Of a stretch of DNA of 64,000 nt, positions 1 through 11,192 are shown one piece after another. The notes beneath the pieces were generated by a model. It ran no database searches. It saw only the letters and a program-made list of their open reading frames with translations, and was not told where the DNA came from. Source of the DNA: Umbilicaria muhlenbergii. Its lineage: Eukaryota; Ascomycota; Lecanoromycetes; Umbilicariales; Umbilicariaceae. Position numbers and translations under genes: made by a program. How positions within the stretch are numbered: position 1 is the first letter of the stretch; each line of letters starts with the position of its first letter. Location of the stretch: the NCBI GenBank assembly GCA_000611775.1, contig KK106984.1:2942952-3006951 (forward strand), in the 5' to 3' direction.

Positions 1-376
1 ACCCAACCCTCTCCCAGGCCGTCAAAACCCCTCCCTAAAATCCGCGGCGACTTCCTCCTCACCTCACCTCCCCTTCCCTTGCCGCCGAACTCGCCCAATT
101 AACTCAACACCATCCTCCAGCTATCCCTGCACCCACGCTACAGAATCCTACAACCTCCCCCTCCGCCGCTTCTCCGGCGCACTCCACCCCTGCCGCCCGC
201 GTCGCTCTGGCCGTCGATATCATGACGATGATGGAACGAACCGATATTATCCCAGTCATCGCCGTCTACGCTACCACCCTCGTCCAGCAAGCAAGAGAGG
301 TTTAGCGCTCACAAAGCCACGTAGCTGGCGGGGTCTTTGTACTAGATACTTTCGGCATTGTAGGGACGGCTGCGAG

Positions 377-1047
377 GTGGGTGTGGGTACTGTGGAGCGG
401 GTCGGGAGGAGGGGGTCGATGTACCTCGAGTCTTTTTTCTCGGGGGCCGTGCTGGGGCTTTCTGCGGGGCTGGCGGCGGTGGAGGAGCGCGAGGAGCGGA
501 AATGGAAGCTTGGGGGGAGGCAGCTGAGGCGGTGGTCGGGTTGTATAGGTGCGTTCTCGCGGGAATGGTGCTGGGTAGGCGGGCGCCTATGCGGCGGAGA
601 TCTGGTGCGGGGGGTTGGGGCGGTTGCTAATGGGTTTGGGGGATTGGGCTGGTCGGCTGATTCCGTTTATTCGGCTTCAGCGTATTGGTTCTTTACTGGT
701 TTGTGGTCGTCGGTAGGTCAGGTGCGGGAATGCTACCCTAGCTATTCCGTGCATGGTCGTGGCTCTGAGGTGGGAAACTTTTTGTCGTTACCGCTTGTCT
801 ATTTCTTCTTCCCGAAGACAAGTGGGAGGTCGTTGGAGGAGATCAAGTTGCGTTTGTGGCGCACTCTCCGGTTGTTTCGGCGAATGAGAAGGGGTTTGAG
901 AGGATGTTAAGGGAGGCAGGCGGGAATGTTGCCGTGGCCAAGAGCAGGATCATGGTGGAGGTGGATGCGCAGGTGGGAGAGAAGGGCTTTGAGAGGGTCG
1001 GGGAGAGAGTGGGGGGCGGGTTCGAAAAGGGGGAGGGTTTGAAGTGA
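377..1047 (+). pseudogene. Decayed transporter-like gene (possible MFS sugar-transporter C-terminus)
   Basis: One frame is open to 910 and carries near its end FFFPKTSGRSLEEI, which resembles the C-terminal signature of fungal MFS sugar transporters (PETxGRSLEEID). The sequence that would follow (DQVAFVAHSP and onward) is in another frame, open to 1047, so a small indel near 838-845 appears to have broken the frame. Upstream (1-376) no single frame gives recognisable transporter helices. The window starts inside this locus, so the 5' part may be missing. The family call rests only on the short C-terminal motif and is weak. It could instead be an unrelated GC-rich open frame. Confidence 0.35.
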
Positions 1048-1386
1048 GGGCTCCCACGAGCGCTATGGCGATGAGTGTATATAAATGGCGACAGTGCGGC
1101 GTGCTTTGTATTTAGTATTCAATTAGCACTCACTCATTGACGTGCAATTGAATGCGTCATGCTAGGTACTTTCTTACTCAGAAGCCCCTCACTTGCATTT
1201 ATGTGTGATAGCGACGCAAGTAAGAAAATCTTCTCCGATCTGCACCGCGAGAAATAATGCATGCCGAGCCCTTAACACAAACTCGAGGCCGCGCTATACC
1301 GATAGTAGCTTGTGGCATCAGGAAATAGACACCACCGAAAAATTATAATATGACTCGAGTGACCACCCTCGCCGGATCCCTTGACC
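1048..1386. other. Intergenic, nothing recognised
   Basis: The stretch lies between the decayed transporter-like gene and the 3' end of the membrane-protein gene. I see no ORF, RNA gene or repeat in it. Confidence 0.5.
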
Positions 1387-2982
1387 TCATTTGCTGCTGC
1401 CATATAGTCTGCCGAAGTCAAGCTTCACTCGCTTTCCCTTTGGATCATCCGAAGATAGACCAATGTGGGCCTCATCGCGCCCGTCATCTTCGCGTACCTG
1501 GTACCTGATCGAAGGCCTCTTCTTCAGCTCAGCTTCAATCTCTTCCTCTGAGTAGCCGCAGGTATGTGGGCCAAGCTCGTTCAGGATCGCTTCAGCCATG
1601 TTTATCGCTGCTCTGTATTTGCCGATTTGTCGACGCTTCCGCCGGAATTCGCTCTTGCGTTCCACGTGCATCCAGATTACGTATGTGCCAATTGTCCACA
1701 AGCCATTGGCGATGATGGCGATTATCGTTAGGTTGAAAGAGAAACCCCATTTGTACCTGTTTGTGGCGGTACATTGGACGTTCTGGGGGTACGCGGCGTA
1801 GGAAAATGGATAGCTGAAGCTGTTGATGGCCAAAAGGGACATATAGGTTTGGTTCTGGCGAGAACATACTTCCGAACCGTAACCGTAAGAAATAAGAGAT
1901 GTGTAACTTTGGTTCAACTCTTTCCAAAGCGTTATGTTGGGTCCAGAGTCAGTGAACGTATTCACTTTCAGGATGGCACGACTAGCATCGTAATCATGGG
2001 TTACAGCGCTATTGACGTGAACAAATGTAATGTTTGAGACGGCGGCGAAATCGTCGCAATCCATGAGCTGACCCCCATCTGCTAATCGAACCCACGTGTG
2101 TAGGGTCGCGGCGTATCCGGTCATAGCACTTAGTAGGGTTGGGTACAAAGCCACCCAGAGAACGCTCAGCGTCAACCAGGCCATTGATATTCGGTGTCTG
2201 ATCTTGCAAGCAGAGGTTGGTCCTCGGAATCCAAGTGCAAGAAGGGAGCCAGTTGAGAAAATTGTAATCGAATCCATGGATGAACATGCGAACAGTTCAT
2301 AGGTGACGGGGTCGCTTTCAAAGACATAGACCACAGATGCTCCGATGACGCGGTAGATAATGTAGCTTAGGACCGCTTGCCCACCTCTTCCAATGACTAC
2401 ATCGAAGGCCACATCAACGATTTTGGCCATCCCAAACGGCATGTTGCCGACAACGATATCGATGTTCACGAACGTATTGAGGAAAGTTGAGCTGCTAGAG
2501 CTGGAGTCCACCTTACCACAAGCTAAGGGAAACGGAGACTTATTGACGTAAGTCCAATGCGAAGTTGAGCTCCCAACACCATAGAGAATGCTGGGCAACA
2601 GCGCCAACGGAGGACCGACTACCGTCAATAGAGCTGCAATAGAAAGTAGCCCGATGTGCAGCTTTTTATAACGTAATTTGGATCTATCAATAGTTCTGGT
2701 TGGTAGGTGTGTGCCAGCCTTGCCGCTCCAGTTCCCGCGCTCTCCGTATCGTGGTGACGGTATACTTGGAATAGGCGCGATGGTGTTCTCAGGAGTAACC
2801 TCATTGGTGGATATCTCAGATGTTTTCAAAGATTCAAGTTCATAAGGGTGCGAGGCCACCATAGGTGTAACATCATCATCTTCATCTGCAGCTCTTTTGA
2901 AAAGTACGCTCTGAGTAAAATGATTGCGGGAGTGTTGGGGTTTAGGGTGGGTAGTAGTTTGATTGCATCTTGAGTTTTGCAT
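1387..2982 (-). CDS. Multi-pass fungal membrane protein, unknown function
   Basis: This is an uninterrupted 531-aa frame. A polar, disordered N-terminus (about residues 1-105) precedes hydrophobic segments near 110-135, 203-222, 266-290 and 412-440. The stretch between the last two segments (about 300-410) carries several N-glycosylation sequons (NIT, NQS, NQT) and Cys residues, so it is probably the extracellular loop. The C-terminus (441-531) is basic and then charged, as expected for a cytoplasmic tail. This architecture is common in hypothetical membrane proteins of Pezizomycotina; I know of no assigned function. The start is the first ATG of the open frame. No intron is needed. Confidence 0.8.
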   Translation of the reverse strand: MQNSRCNQTTTHPKPQHSRNHFTQSVLFKRAADEDDDVTPMVASHPYELESLKTSEISTNEVTPENTIAPIPSIPSPRYGERGNWSGKAGTHLPTRTIDRSKLRYKKLHIGLLSIAALLTVVGPPLALLPSILYGVGSSTSHWTYVNKSPFPLACGKVDSSSSSSTFLNTFVNIDIVVGNMPFGMAKIVDVAFDVVIGRGGQAVLSYIIYRVIGASVVYVFESDPVTYELFACSSMDSITIFSTGSLLALGFRGPTSACKIRHRISMAWLTLSVLWVALYPTLLSAMTGYAATLHTWVRLADGGQLMDCDDFAAVSNITFVHVNSAVTHDYDASRAILKVNTFTDSGPNITLWKELNQSYTSLISYGYGSEVCSRQNQTYMSLLAINSFSYPFSYAAYPQNVQCTATNRYKWGFSFNLTIIAIIANGLWTIGTYVIWMHVERKSEFRRKRRQIGKYRAAINMAEAILNELGPHTCGYSEEEIEAELKKRPSIRYQVREDDGRDEAHIGLSSDDPKGKRVKLDFGRLYGSSK

Positions 2983-3803
2983 TTCTGGATATGATTTTTT
3001 GAAATCGATGATGAGGTTTTACCTTCGAAAACGTGCGCAAGGCCAGAGCAAAGCAGAAAGAATAACAATGCAGCATCGCAGGGAGCGAAGCTACCTAGGT
3101 AGCTAGTGAGAGAGAGGGAATTACTGCGGCGCCAGAGGCGCAGAGGGCACATACTTCTATTGTTAGGCTGTACAGAGCCTTGCGGCTCAGTGCATACAAC
3201 GTTTTATACACCCGTCTGCCGTGCAGAAGCTGCGATATGATGTTGAGTCAGACTACTCCGTAATCAGCTTAAGAACTGTCTTTGAGGGGTCCCTTTGCGC
3301 ATATCATGGACCAGTAAGCCTCGTTCGTGTAGGCAACGACGTAACGTATTGGATCGCATCCTAAAACACTAGGATCATCATGCACGCAGCCAATGATTGG
3401 TGTCAAATCCTTATGCTAACGAGGACGTAGTTAGACTGCACCACCTCCTGACTCTGGCTCGCAAGCCTATAAGATCGGAGGGTGGGGTTGGTAATATTCT
3501 GTAGTGTAACCTTATGCGCGTGAATGTCCTGCTAGCTCGCCATGTTGAAGAGTTTCAGTTGACTTTGTAGTAGATAATCATAGACGGGACGGGCTTTTTG
3601 TCAATTGGATGCCGACGATTGATGTTTTGTCTAGGCAACCGGTTTGAGGTTACAGACCTCGCCTCCAGCTGGTTCTAAGGCCTTGAAATGCTCAATAACT
3701 TTGACGAAATCGTTTAGTGCTATCTATGAACCCCAAAGCCTTCCAAAAGATAAGTGCTGGTCACACGTATATACAACCTACCTTGGCGAGCAGACAAGCC
3801 CCA
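2983..3803. other. Intergenic region upstream of the membrane-protein gene
   Basis: It should contain the promoter of the minus-strand membrane-protein gene and the 3' flank of the methyltransferase gene. No gene, repeat or clear regulatory element was recognised. ORFs in it are short and lack family features. Confidence 0.5.
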
Positions 3804-4928
3804 TCATTTCTGGAAGACCATCACTGCATAGCGAAACGTGCCATTCGCGTAACCTCTCCTCATCGCGCGGAATGCTTGCAGGAACGCGAGGCCGTCTCGG
3901 CCCTGAGAGATTGCGAAAGCCCAGAGCGCAGGCGACTGTACTAGCGACCATGAGATATCCCTGCGAAGGATAGCATCGTGTGAGTCTAGTTCGAAATTCC
4001 GGAAGTGATGGGTGTTGAATGTCTAACTTACCACGTCTTGGACACGTCCTTGCTGATATCAAACGGCTCCGAAAAGACTCTAAGGCCAGCCTGCTTGGCG
4101 TATTCGACGTACTCGGACTGAGTGCACAGAGGCGGAAGCAGCATCCCATCTTCGATCGGCCTGATGTCCGCTTCTATCTGCGCATTAGTCAGGTCCGCCG
4201 CCTTGAACCAATCTGCCACAACGAGCTTCCCACCCTTCTTCAACAACTTCGCCGCGTTGCGAAAGAATAGCGACTTGTCGGGTAGATGGCTCATCGCTTC
4301 AGATATCCATACGTAGTCAAAGGCTGCCTCGTTGGGCGCTGTTGTGAAATAGTCGCCCATCTTCTCTGCGTCCAATTCTATGTAGCGCACGCCGCCATCA
4401 CCCAGTTTGATGAAGCCAGATGCATCAGCCTTTTCTTGGCCCATAGCAGCAGCAGCTTCTCGTGTTATCTTCCCCGCGATCTCGACCTGTCTCCCACTGA
4501 TAGTAACCCCGGTGACCTTGCAACCATGGTTCTTCGCCAGATGCCGCGATGTGCCGCCAATGCCACATCCCACATCAAGCACACTGCTGCCAGCACCCAG
4601 TCCCGATTTTTCCAGTAGCAGGTTTATGAGCTGCACCTGCGCTTCTTCTTTTGTGTCCGAGGCCGAGAGGAAGTAGCCGTGGTGGATGTGCTCGCCCCTG
4701 CTTGTCAGCAGGCGGGCGAGATGAAGTGGAGTGGAAGTGGGGTTACCAGAGGGAGTAGTAGTAGTCGGAGGCTAGTTCGTAGTGGTGTTTGATGCGGTCT
4801 TTGAGCGCGCCGAAGGTGGTGAAGGGTTCGGGGGCGGGGATCTCGTAGTTGTTGCCGACGTCGGCTGATGAGTAGGTGGGATGGATTGGGGAGGGAGCGG
4901 CCTTGTGGGCTGCTGTTGGGGTTGCCAT
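3804..4928 (-). CDS. SAM-dependent class I methyltransferase, three exons
   Basis: Exons are 4928-4747, 4697-4032 and 3960-3804, joined by introns of 49 nt (GTAACC...CAG) and 71 nt (GTAAGT...CAG), giving 334 aa. Both junctions split a TGG codon and restore conserved text: SLW|GEHIHHGY at the first and KTW|DISWS at the second. Motif I (LDVGCGIGG, about residues 101-109) binds S-adenosylmethionine, and ISEAMSHLPD fits the acidic post-motif region. The layout matches the fungal methyltransferases related to sterol C-24 and gamma-tocopherol methyltransferases, many of which act on small secondary metabolites. The substrate cannot be read from the sequence. The gene is divergent from the caleosin gene, sharing a 618-bp upstream region. 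All exons are intact. Confidence 0.9.
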
Positions 4929-5546
4929 GTTCGAGGCGAGCGTGACAGTGGGTTGTTCAAGCGGGGCTATTGGAGACAGGGCATGTCTGGGCGGAGGGCA
5001 ATGGCAACGGCAGTTGGGATATCGTTGATTCTCCGAGTCACTGGCAACTGCCGCGCGTTTGTGTGCTCTTTGTCGTCCGCCGGCCAAGCGACATGGTGGA
5101 AAGCTTATCGTGGGAAACCGTGCTGCCCCCAAGCCAGCGAATCAGCAGCGTCCCGCCGAGCGACGCCGGTGCAGGGGGAAGGAGGCGTTCATGCATTCGA
5201 GAGATGGCATCACCTCGTCAACACCGCCTCGCCAAATTTCTGTTACTGTACCCGTCCGGGTACACAATAACTACCTTACGTAGAATCCTTGTATTTCCCA
5301 TTCAACAGAATCGGTCGAGGGTATCTTGAGTGGACCCAACCTCCTTTCACATGTGAAGGGTCAGGGTGTTACTTCCAATTATGTTCCATCTACATCACCA
5401 TTTCCCATCATGACGTAGCTCTTCAGCCTCAGGGATTACCCACCAAAATGCCAACATCCAGCCCTTGAGCTCTTCAATTCTCTGCTGTGAAAGCAGTAAT
5501 CCTCTCCATCACTCTTCTCGCTCCTTCCAAGCAACAACAATTCCCC
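4929..5546. promoter_or_regulatory. Shared upstream region of divergent methyltransferase and caleosin genes
   Basis: The start codons of the minus-strand methyltransferase and the plus-strand caleosin face each other across 618 bp with no gene between them. The region must hold both promoters. I could not assign specific binding sites. Confidence 0.4.
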
Positions 5547-6302
5547 ATGCCCGGAAGAATGGCCGAGGGCCCCGACCTCGACCCCGACCTCCCTCACGCG
5601 ACCAACACCTCCGCTTACCACCACCACCACCACCAATCCACCACTCCTCAAACCTCCATCCCCTCCAAAGACCTTCTGAACCCCCACCCCTCCCCCACCG
5701 CCCTCCAATCCCACGTCCTCTTCTGGGACCGCGACGCCGACAACATCATCACCCCCCACGACGTCTACACCGGCTTCCGCTCCCTCGGCTTCAGCGTCCC
5801 CTTCTCCCTCGGCTCCCTCCTCATCCCCCTCTTCTTCTCCTACCCGACCCGCCTCGCCCACTCTTGGTTCCCGGACCCGCTCTTCCGCATCTATGTCGAT
5901 AGTATCCACAAGGCGAAACACGGCTCTGACACGGGCATCTACGACAACGATGGCCGCTTCCGCCCGCTGCTGTTTGAGGAGATGTTCGAGAAGTTCGATG
6001 GGAGTCGGGTGGGCGGGTTGAGCTATGAGGAGTTGGGGAGGCTGATTGCGAAGGATCGGTGCGCGGCGGATCCGGCGGGGTGGAGCTTTGCGTTCATGGA
6101 GTGGTGGACTACCTGGTTGTTGCTGCAGAGGGAGGGCAGGGTGTGGAAGGAGGATCTTAGGCAGTGTTATGATGGGAGTCTCTTTTGGCGCATACGCGAG
6201 GAGAGGAGGGGGCCCAAGGGCTGGAGGCAGGGGTATGGGTGGAGGGATTTTGTGAGGAGTTGCGGCTATGGGGGGACGTGGAAGGAATGGAAGGTTGGGT
6301 AG
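5547..6302 (+). CDS. Caleosin / peroxygenase-type lipid-droplet protein
   Basis: The 251-aa frame shows the full caleosin layout. A polar, His-rich N-terminus is followed by a single EF-hand loop (FWDRDADNIITPHD, about residues 59-72) with an invariant-type His just before it (LQSHV). A hydrophobic lipid-associating segment follows (SVPFSLGSLLIPLFFSYP, about 83-100), then the family signatures FRIYVDSIHKAKHGSDTG (about 113-130) and YDGSLFWRI. Caleosins are haem peroxygenases of lipid droplets and ER that bind calcium through the EF-hand and oxidise unsaturated fatty acids. I chose the ATG at 5547; the open frame runs further upstream without an ATG. A second ATG lies four codons on. No intron is needed. 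It is divergent from the methyltransferase gene. Confidence 0.92.
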   Translation: MPGRMAEGPDLDPDLPHATNTSAYHHHHHQSTTPQTSIPSKDLLNPHPSPTALQSHVLFWDRDADNIITPHDVYTGFRSLGFSVPFSLGSLLIPLFFSYPTRLAHSWFPDPLFRIYVDSIHKAKHGSDTGIYDNDGRFRPLLFEEMFEKFDGSRVGGLSYEELGRLIAKDRCAADPAGWSFAFMEWWTTWLLLQREGRVWKEDLRQCYDGSLFWRIREERRGPKGWRQGYGWRDFVRSCGYGGTWKEWKVG

Positions 6303-6794
6303 AGGGGTTGGAATGGGGAGCTTTGACAACGTTGATGAATGTCATCATGCAAAACCAGATCGCAGTGGGCCGCCTACCTGATGCAGAATGTAGCTGTGCC
6401 GGTACACGTACAAAGGATCTGTATACTTGCCACCTGACGAAAGCCAGATCTCTCTATAGCGGCCATTGGCGGCGCTCTCTGGAGGTTATAGGATCAACCC
6501 GGTAGCCTACATCCTCCCTACCGCTGCCTCTCCCGCTCAGGTGCTCTCACGCTACGTGGCACAGGCCGTTGAGGTAGATCAGACTGGACTGACCCCAAGG
6601 TGTTTGATTTTACCTGACCGGCATAATCAGACATAAGCTGTGCATACAAACTTGAGATTATGCACAAAGGATTGGCAGGCAACCTTGCAGTAAAGGAAGT
6701 TGGCAGAGCACCCCGTACGCAAAAGCTGAGTTATGTATGTTATTTTGGGGCACCTCCGTATTGTCTCCGGGAAGGAGATGGTAGAGACATTCTA
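6303..6794. other. Convergent intergenic region
   Basis: The stretch lies between the 3' ends of the caleosin gene (plus) and the Ser/Thr-rich surface-protein gene (minus). No feature recognised. Confidence 0.5.
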
Positions 6795-8119
6795 CTATAT
6801 CTCTACTTGGAGGAGGAGCACACCAATCATGCCAAATAGACCGAGAAGCTTCGTTCCATACCATTTGCCAAGCCCTGAGCTTCTGCCTGTGTTTTGCGTC
6901 GTACCGCTTTTGCTCGACGTTGTCGATGCAGGAACACTCGAAGTTGATGAAGGACCCGTCCCGCTGGTAATTGCCCCTCCGGGTCCAGTTACGCTGGTTT
7001 CTGGGCTAGAAACGCTATTCGAAGCACTGGAGGTGCTAATATCGCTCGCAACCGCCGTGGTTAATACTACAACGGTCGACGGAACCATTGAGGTCGAGGG
7101 AGTCGTTGTAGGTTGCACGGTAGTCGAGGGCGAGGGTGAAGCTTGCGTGGTTATCGAGGATATGGTCGGAAATATCTTGGTGGGAGCGGATGTGGACGTC
7201 GATTCACTGGCAACATTATTTTGTAGGGCCGCATAAGAGGTGGAGTGCGTGTACGAGGTCCTCAGGGGCCCGTTCGCTACCGTTAAGAAAGCAGGAGCTC
7301 CGGAATAGCTGACTGGGATGCAACTGGCGAAGGCTGAGATCGTCGGAAATAGACCCAGGAATGTCTCAGCCTCGGCGGTGCCGAATGGTACGTCGCTGAA
7401 ACTTGAAGTGGGCACGGGCGTCCCGGTATACGGCTCAGGATATGCAGATGTAGGGTACGTAGTCATTGAAGTAAACGGAACAGGTAATCCTGTGCTCGCT
7501 ACTGTGTTCAAAGTTGGTGATGTGGTGCATATGGTTCCGCCTGTGGAATCGGTGGTTTGGTATGGGCCTTGTACGCTCCATGCACCCCACCATATAAGAG
7601 CAGTCGGCGATGTACTGGATGTATTAGTTCCACAAGAGGGTAAAGAGCGAGGGCCGCATACACTACAGTGGTAAAGATGAAATCCCCGGCCGTCGACGTC
7701 GTTACCGGACTACCGTTACCGACAGTGATGGTGAACGACGTCACTGCTGGACGATCATTGGGTAGAATGAGCCCCGTCTCCGCCGACATGGTTTGCGTAC
7801 TTGTGATATTGGTGCTATTGTCGATGGTCACCAAGACTGGAGCTACAACTGTGACATTGTCGTATGAGCCGTCTGGCTGGGTCGATTCGTTCCAGGCTAC
7901 TAGGTAGGGAAAGAATACAATCTGGCAGGTCCCACAGCTTCCGGTTGTATTGCCATCTGCCCTAGGAAAATTCCCGAATAGATCTGAAGGTATAAAAATT
8001 AATCGGAGACGACTGAATAGTAAGTGTGACACTAGGTGGAACTGCTTACCATATTGTGAAGAGGCAGTAACCGAGAATAGCAGAGGCGCGAAGGCGAGAG
8101 AGATGAAAGAAAGCATCAT
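6795..8119 (-). CDS. Secreted Ser/Thr-rich, probably GPI-anchored surface protein
   Basis: Exons are 8119-8050, 7983-7662 and 7614-6795, giving 403 aa. Intron 1 is 66 nt (GTAAGC...CAG). Intron 2 is 47 nt (GTATGC...ACTAAT...CAG), with a textbook branch site. Without intron 2 the two large open frames do not join; with it they do, in phase. The N-terminus is a signal peptide (MMLSFISLAFAPLLFSVTASS). A Cys-containing N-glycosylated region follows, then a long Ser/Thr/Pro-rich stalk. The extreme C-terminus is hydrophobic after a small-residue site (about 15-20 residues ending at the stop), as in GPI-anchored cell-wall proteins. The function is unknown; a cell-wall or adhesin-like role is inference from composition only. 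Confidence 0.82.
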
Positions 8120-8373
8120 GTTGCGTATAATGATATAAAACAGAGGGCGTTCTTTGCCTTTCGAAAATGTTCGGAGGCAATAGAGGAACTCAAGTATTTG
8201 TGCGGTACATGACAGTGAGGGAGGACAAGGGTAGAACAGGCATTATCAGCCACGGCTGGCAGCCATAGGCCAGTTTTCTGCCTCAATCGCAAGGCTGCAC
8301 GATCAAAGAACTGAAGATGACCTATCCGTAACTGCAAGCCTGATGCACCTCAAGCGACGAGGCTTCTTGCATA
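8120..8373. other. Promoter-side flank of the surface-protein gene
   Basis: It lies between the start codon of the minus-strand surface protein and the MITE. No further feature recognised. The MITE thus sits about 260 bp upstream of that gene's start codon. Confidence 0.4.
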
Positions 8374-8381
8374 GGTGAGAC

Positions 8382-8745
8382 CAGTGTTCCTAATAGCCTA
8401 GACCGGGCTAGCCTGTGGGCTAGCCCGGCTAGTTAGACCAGCCTAGACGGCTCCTGTCAGCGGGCTAGACTGAATTGCCAGTGGTCTAGCCGGTCTAGCT
8501 AGCCCTGACAGATTCTCAGAGTGCCTCATGAGGCTGAGGTGTAAGGCTGAAATGTCGCTTCACTTAGTCTATGTAGGCAGATATTTAGTTTAACCTTCTC
8601 TATCAGGCCTAAGGTAGCCTTATACCCCCTGCTGGTCTAACTAGACTGTTATACGGGCTAGCCTAGCCTAGACCGAGCTCTTCACGGGCTAGCCTAGCCT
8701 AGACCGAGGCTCGGTCTAGGCTAGGCTAGGCTATTAGGAACACTG
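8382..8745. mobile_element. hAT-type MITE, 364 bp
   Basis: The left end reads CAGTGTTCCTAATAGCCTAG and the right end is its exact reverse complement. The element is flanked on both sides by the same 8 bp, ggtgagac (8374-8381 and 8746-8753), the target-site duplication length of hAT transposons. The interior has no coding capacity and is built from CTAG/GCTAGCC-rich palindromes, including a strong hairpin around 8690-8730. Unlike the large transposons in this window it keeps its CpGs, so it looks young or protected. Only transposase supplied from elsewhere could move it. Confidence 0.9.
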
Positions 8746-8753
8746 GGTGAGAC

Positions 8754-10189
8754 AGTTTGACAAGAATAACAACTGATCAGCAAGTAGGAAGCCTAACTCC
8801 GCCACTGAAGCTAGCAATTCTCTATTGGAATGAACCTCTCTCCACGCCCCGGCGGGAGACAGAGAAGCAGAAGCAGTGGATGATATAATAGGATTTCACT
8901 ATTTTCTCTCTTTGACCTGGTGGCTGCCCTGAAAGTTCGCCTTGGGTCGCTGCGGCTTGCCATTGTATGCAAGCGGTGTTCGAGTCAGAGTGGACATTCA
9001 TAGGAAACTTTGCAGAGCAGGGTTTCGGAGGCCCAATCGCCTTGTAAGTGGCAGCCATGGCCATCACGACGGTCGTTCGGTAGGCTCAGCCTCGCGCGGC
9101 TGCGCCCTATGGATGATAGATGCGTAAGAAGCAGGAAAGAGGGGAAAGGTTATCTCTTAATTGAAACTGTCTGCGAGCATTATTCGGTTGGTTCTACGTT
9201 GCAGCAAAGGAATCAAAGTTGCCCTCTACTAGAAGATGTTGTCCAAGGATGTGCCTCCACGATAAGGCTAAGGTAGCTTACTCTTGCCAATCCTGGCATA
9301 GCGCTTAGTGGGCGGCGGAGAAAATGTGTTGATGCCGCAACGCAAGCGAGCTGGACGACTGCCGCGGGCATCTGCTTGATGTTGTGGCTGCTGCGTCCAC
9401 TCACTTCCCTCGTCTTCGTTTCAACCATAGCCCATGATCGGCTCAGCATATTGGGACTTGGTTCGAGGTGAACGGGTCTCGGATAGATGAAGCGTGGGCT
9501 CCATGGTCGGACAATCCCACTATGATCGGAGAATAGGCGTCAACGCAGCGGGCCCGCGCATACGGCTTGCTCAACCTTGGAGGACGATAGATCAATGGAA
9601 TAGAACCATGTATCGCTCTCTCGTCATCGCCGGGATGGAAAATCATGCATGTTCTCGACATTGCCTGCCCTGCATGTAGCCTTCGAAGGCGGAAAGGCCT
9701 TGGTCTCATCGTCAGCGCCCTCGGCGGCGGCGATGGCATCTCAAATCAATCAGGCTATTGCGTTCCATGATTCAGAGCTAGCGTTGTTTAAATTTACATG
9801 CGGCTTTGGTGCGCATGCTCTTGTTGCAGATATTGGTTCCGAAGTCATGTCTTGCTTTCAATCCTCTGAGATTTCGATCTTTCCCATATCTCTACCGAAC
9901 GTGGGTCTTGCAGCAATTACTGGAGGGACCAGCGCCAATACAAATCCTTGGACTTTAGTTGACGTCGAGGTTTTGCGTCTGTGCGACAAGATGGACATCT
10001 TTGTGTCTTAGCCGTTGGCCCGCAAAATCCTGTTGCTAGTCTCTCTCTTCTATACAGGGAGTGTTCATGCTGGTAATAGCGCAAATACCACTATGATACC
10101 AGCCTCATTCGTCCTGGCATCAAGTCAGAAATGATAGGATTGATGATACCATGCTACTGCTAACCATTTCATAGGGATGGAAACAATGG
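8754..10189. other. Intergenic region without a supported gene
   Basis: Several ORFs of 60-120 codons occur on both strands (for example 8822-9067 minus and 9649-10011 plus). None shows a conserved motif, signal peptide or sensible splice structure. They may be decayed coding sequence, but I cannot name any. Confidence 0.4.
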
Positions 10190-11192
10190 CTTGTGGTCAC
10201 CCTCTGCTGTCCAGGTTGGAATGCCGCTCCAAGATGTTTGAGCCCTGATCTCCAGCTCCGCACCTACTCCCTGGGTTGTGCTGCCGGAAGGGGTGCACTG
10301 ATCCAAGATTCAAGCACTTGGCCCTACATCTAGAGGCTACGTCGTCAATCAAAATGGATCTTCAACATGGAAAGACCCGGCCTGTCCGTAGATATCGCTC
10401 TACCCTACACCAGCCTCGGTGTGGTCGCAGGCTTCTATTTTTGTTGGCGGAGATAACGGGAACGTGAGCGCTACGTCCAATAATTTATCCCTTAGAAGAA
10501 ACAGCAAAATCAACTCAGTACACTCTGGATCGGACTGTCCTCCGAGAGGCGTGAGCTTTGACAAGCCTCGAACATATGTAATGATATCAAGGGACTAATT
10601 CGAGTTGTATATAGCAGCTATTTGACCGTAAATTACGGCCGCGCCCACTCCTCCATCTCCCACACTGGCTACGCTAACACAGATTTCCATTTTACCACCG
10701 AGCTAGGTCCTTTTCGCTGCCACCCAAAAACATCGGCATAAGTACTGGAGCTCTAGCAGGCATCATAATAGGCACCATCGTCGTCTTCGCCGTCACAGTA
10801 GCCATGATCTACCTCTTCGTCCGGAACGAAGAGCCGCTGCCCGGCAAAAGACCGATTTTGCCGCCGTAGAAGGCTTGATGTATACCGCGCCCAATCCGCC
10901 AGAGATTGACGACAAGCCTGAGCCAGCTGCAGCCGCTACTGTGGCTGCGAAGCCAGAGCTTGAATCTCCTCCCCCGCAACCTTCATCCCGATTATTCGGA
11001 TTGAGAGGCTCACCCAAGCCCTCGCAGCTCTCGCCGGTGGCGAGGCGCCGGCCGAGATGTATTCTCCGCGCTCGTCGGGACGGAGTAGGTCCTGGGACTC
11101 GAGGAGATCGCCCGTGCATGAGCCGTTGGAGATGGAGGTTGGGAGGGCGGAGCTGGGTGCGGGGAAGATTGAGGATCAGGTAGCGGAGAGAT
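10190..11192 (+). pseudogene. Relic of a single-pass Cys/Ser-type membrane protein gene
   Basis: Pieces lie in different frames. About 10,270-10,390 has a Cys-containing stretch (CCRKGCTDP, and in another frame YVVNQNGSSTWKDPACP). At 10,727-10,825 a clean transmembrane helix follows (NIGISTGALAGIIIGTIVVF...), as in fungal Ser-rich surface proteins. At 10,875-11,035 there is an acidic/proline tail (TAPNPPEIDDKPEPA). Another frame from about 11,038 to the TGA at 11,190-11,192 reads like the cytoplasmic end (EMYSPRSSGRSRSWDS). In-frame stops and at least two frame changes separate the pieces. The overall plan resembles the protein at 31,658-33,100, but the relic is too decayed to align by eye. 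Confidence 0.5.

Noticed and set aside
5436-6329. 297-codon minus-strand ORF over the caleosin gene
   Set aside because: It is the GC-rich shadow of the caleosin frame; Pro/Val/Gly-rich composition and no domain.
9649-10011. 120-codon plus-strand ORF
   Set aside because: No motif, no signal peptide, no conserved context; could not be tied to the downstream membrane-protein relic.
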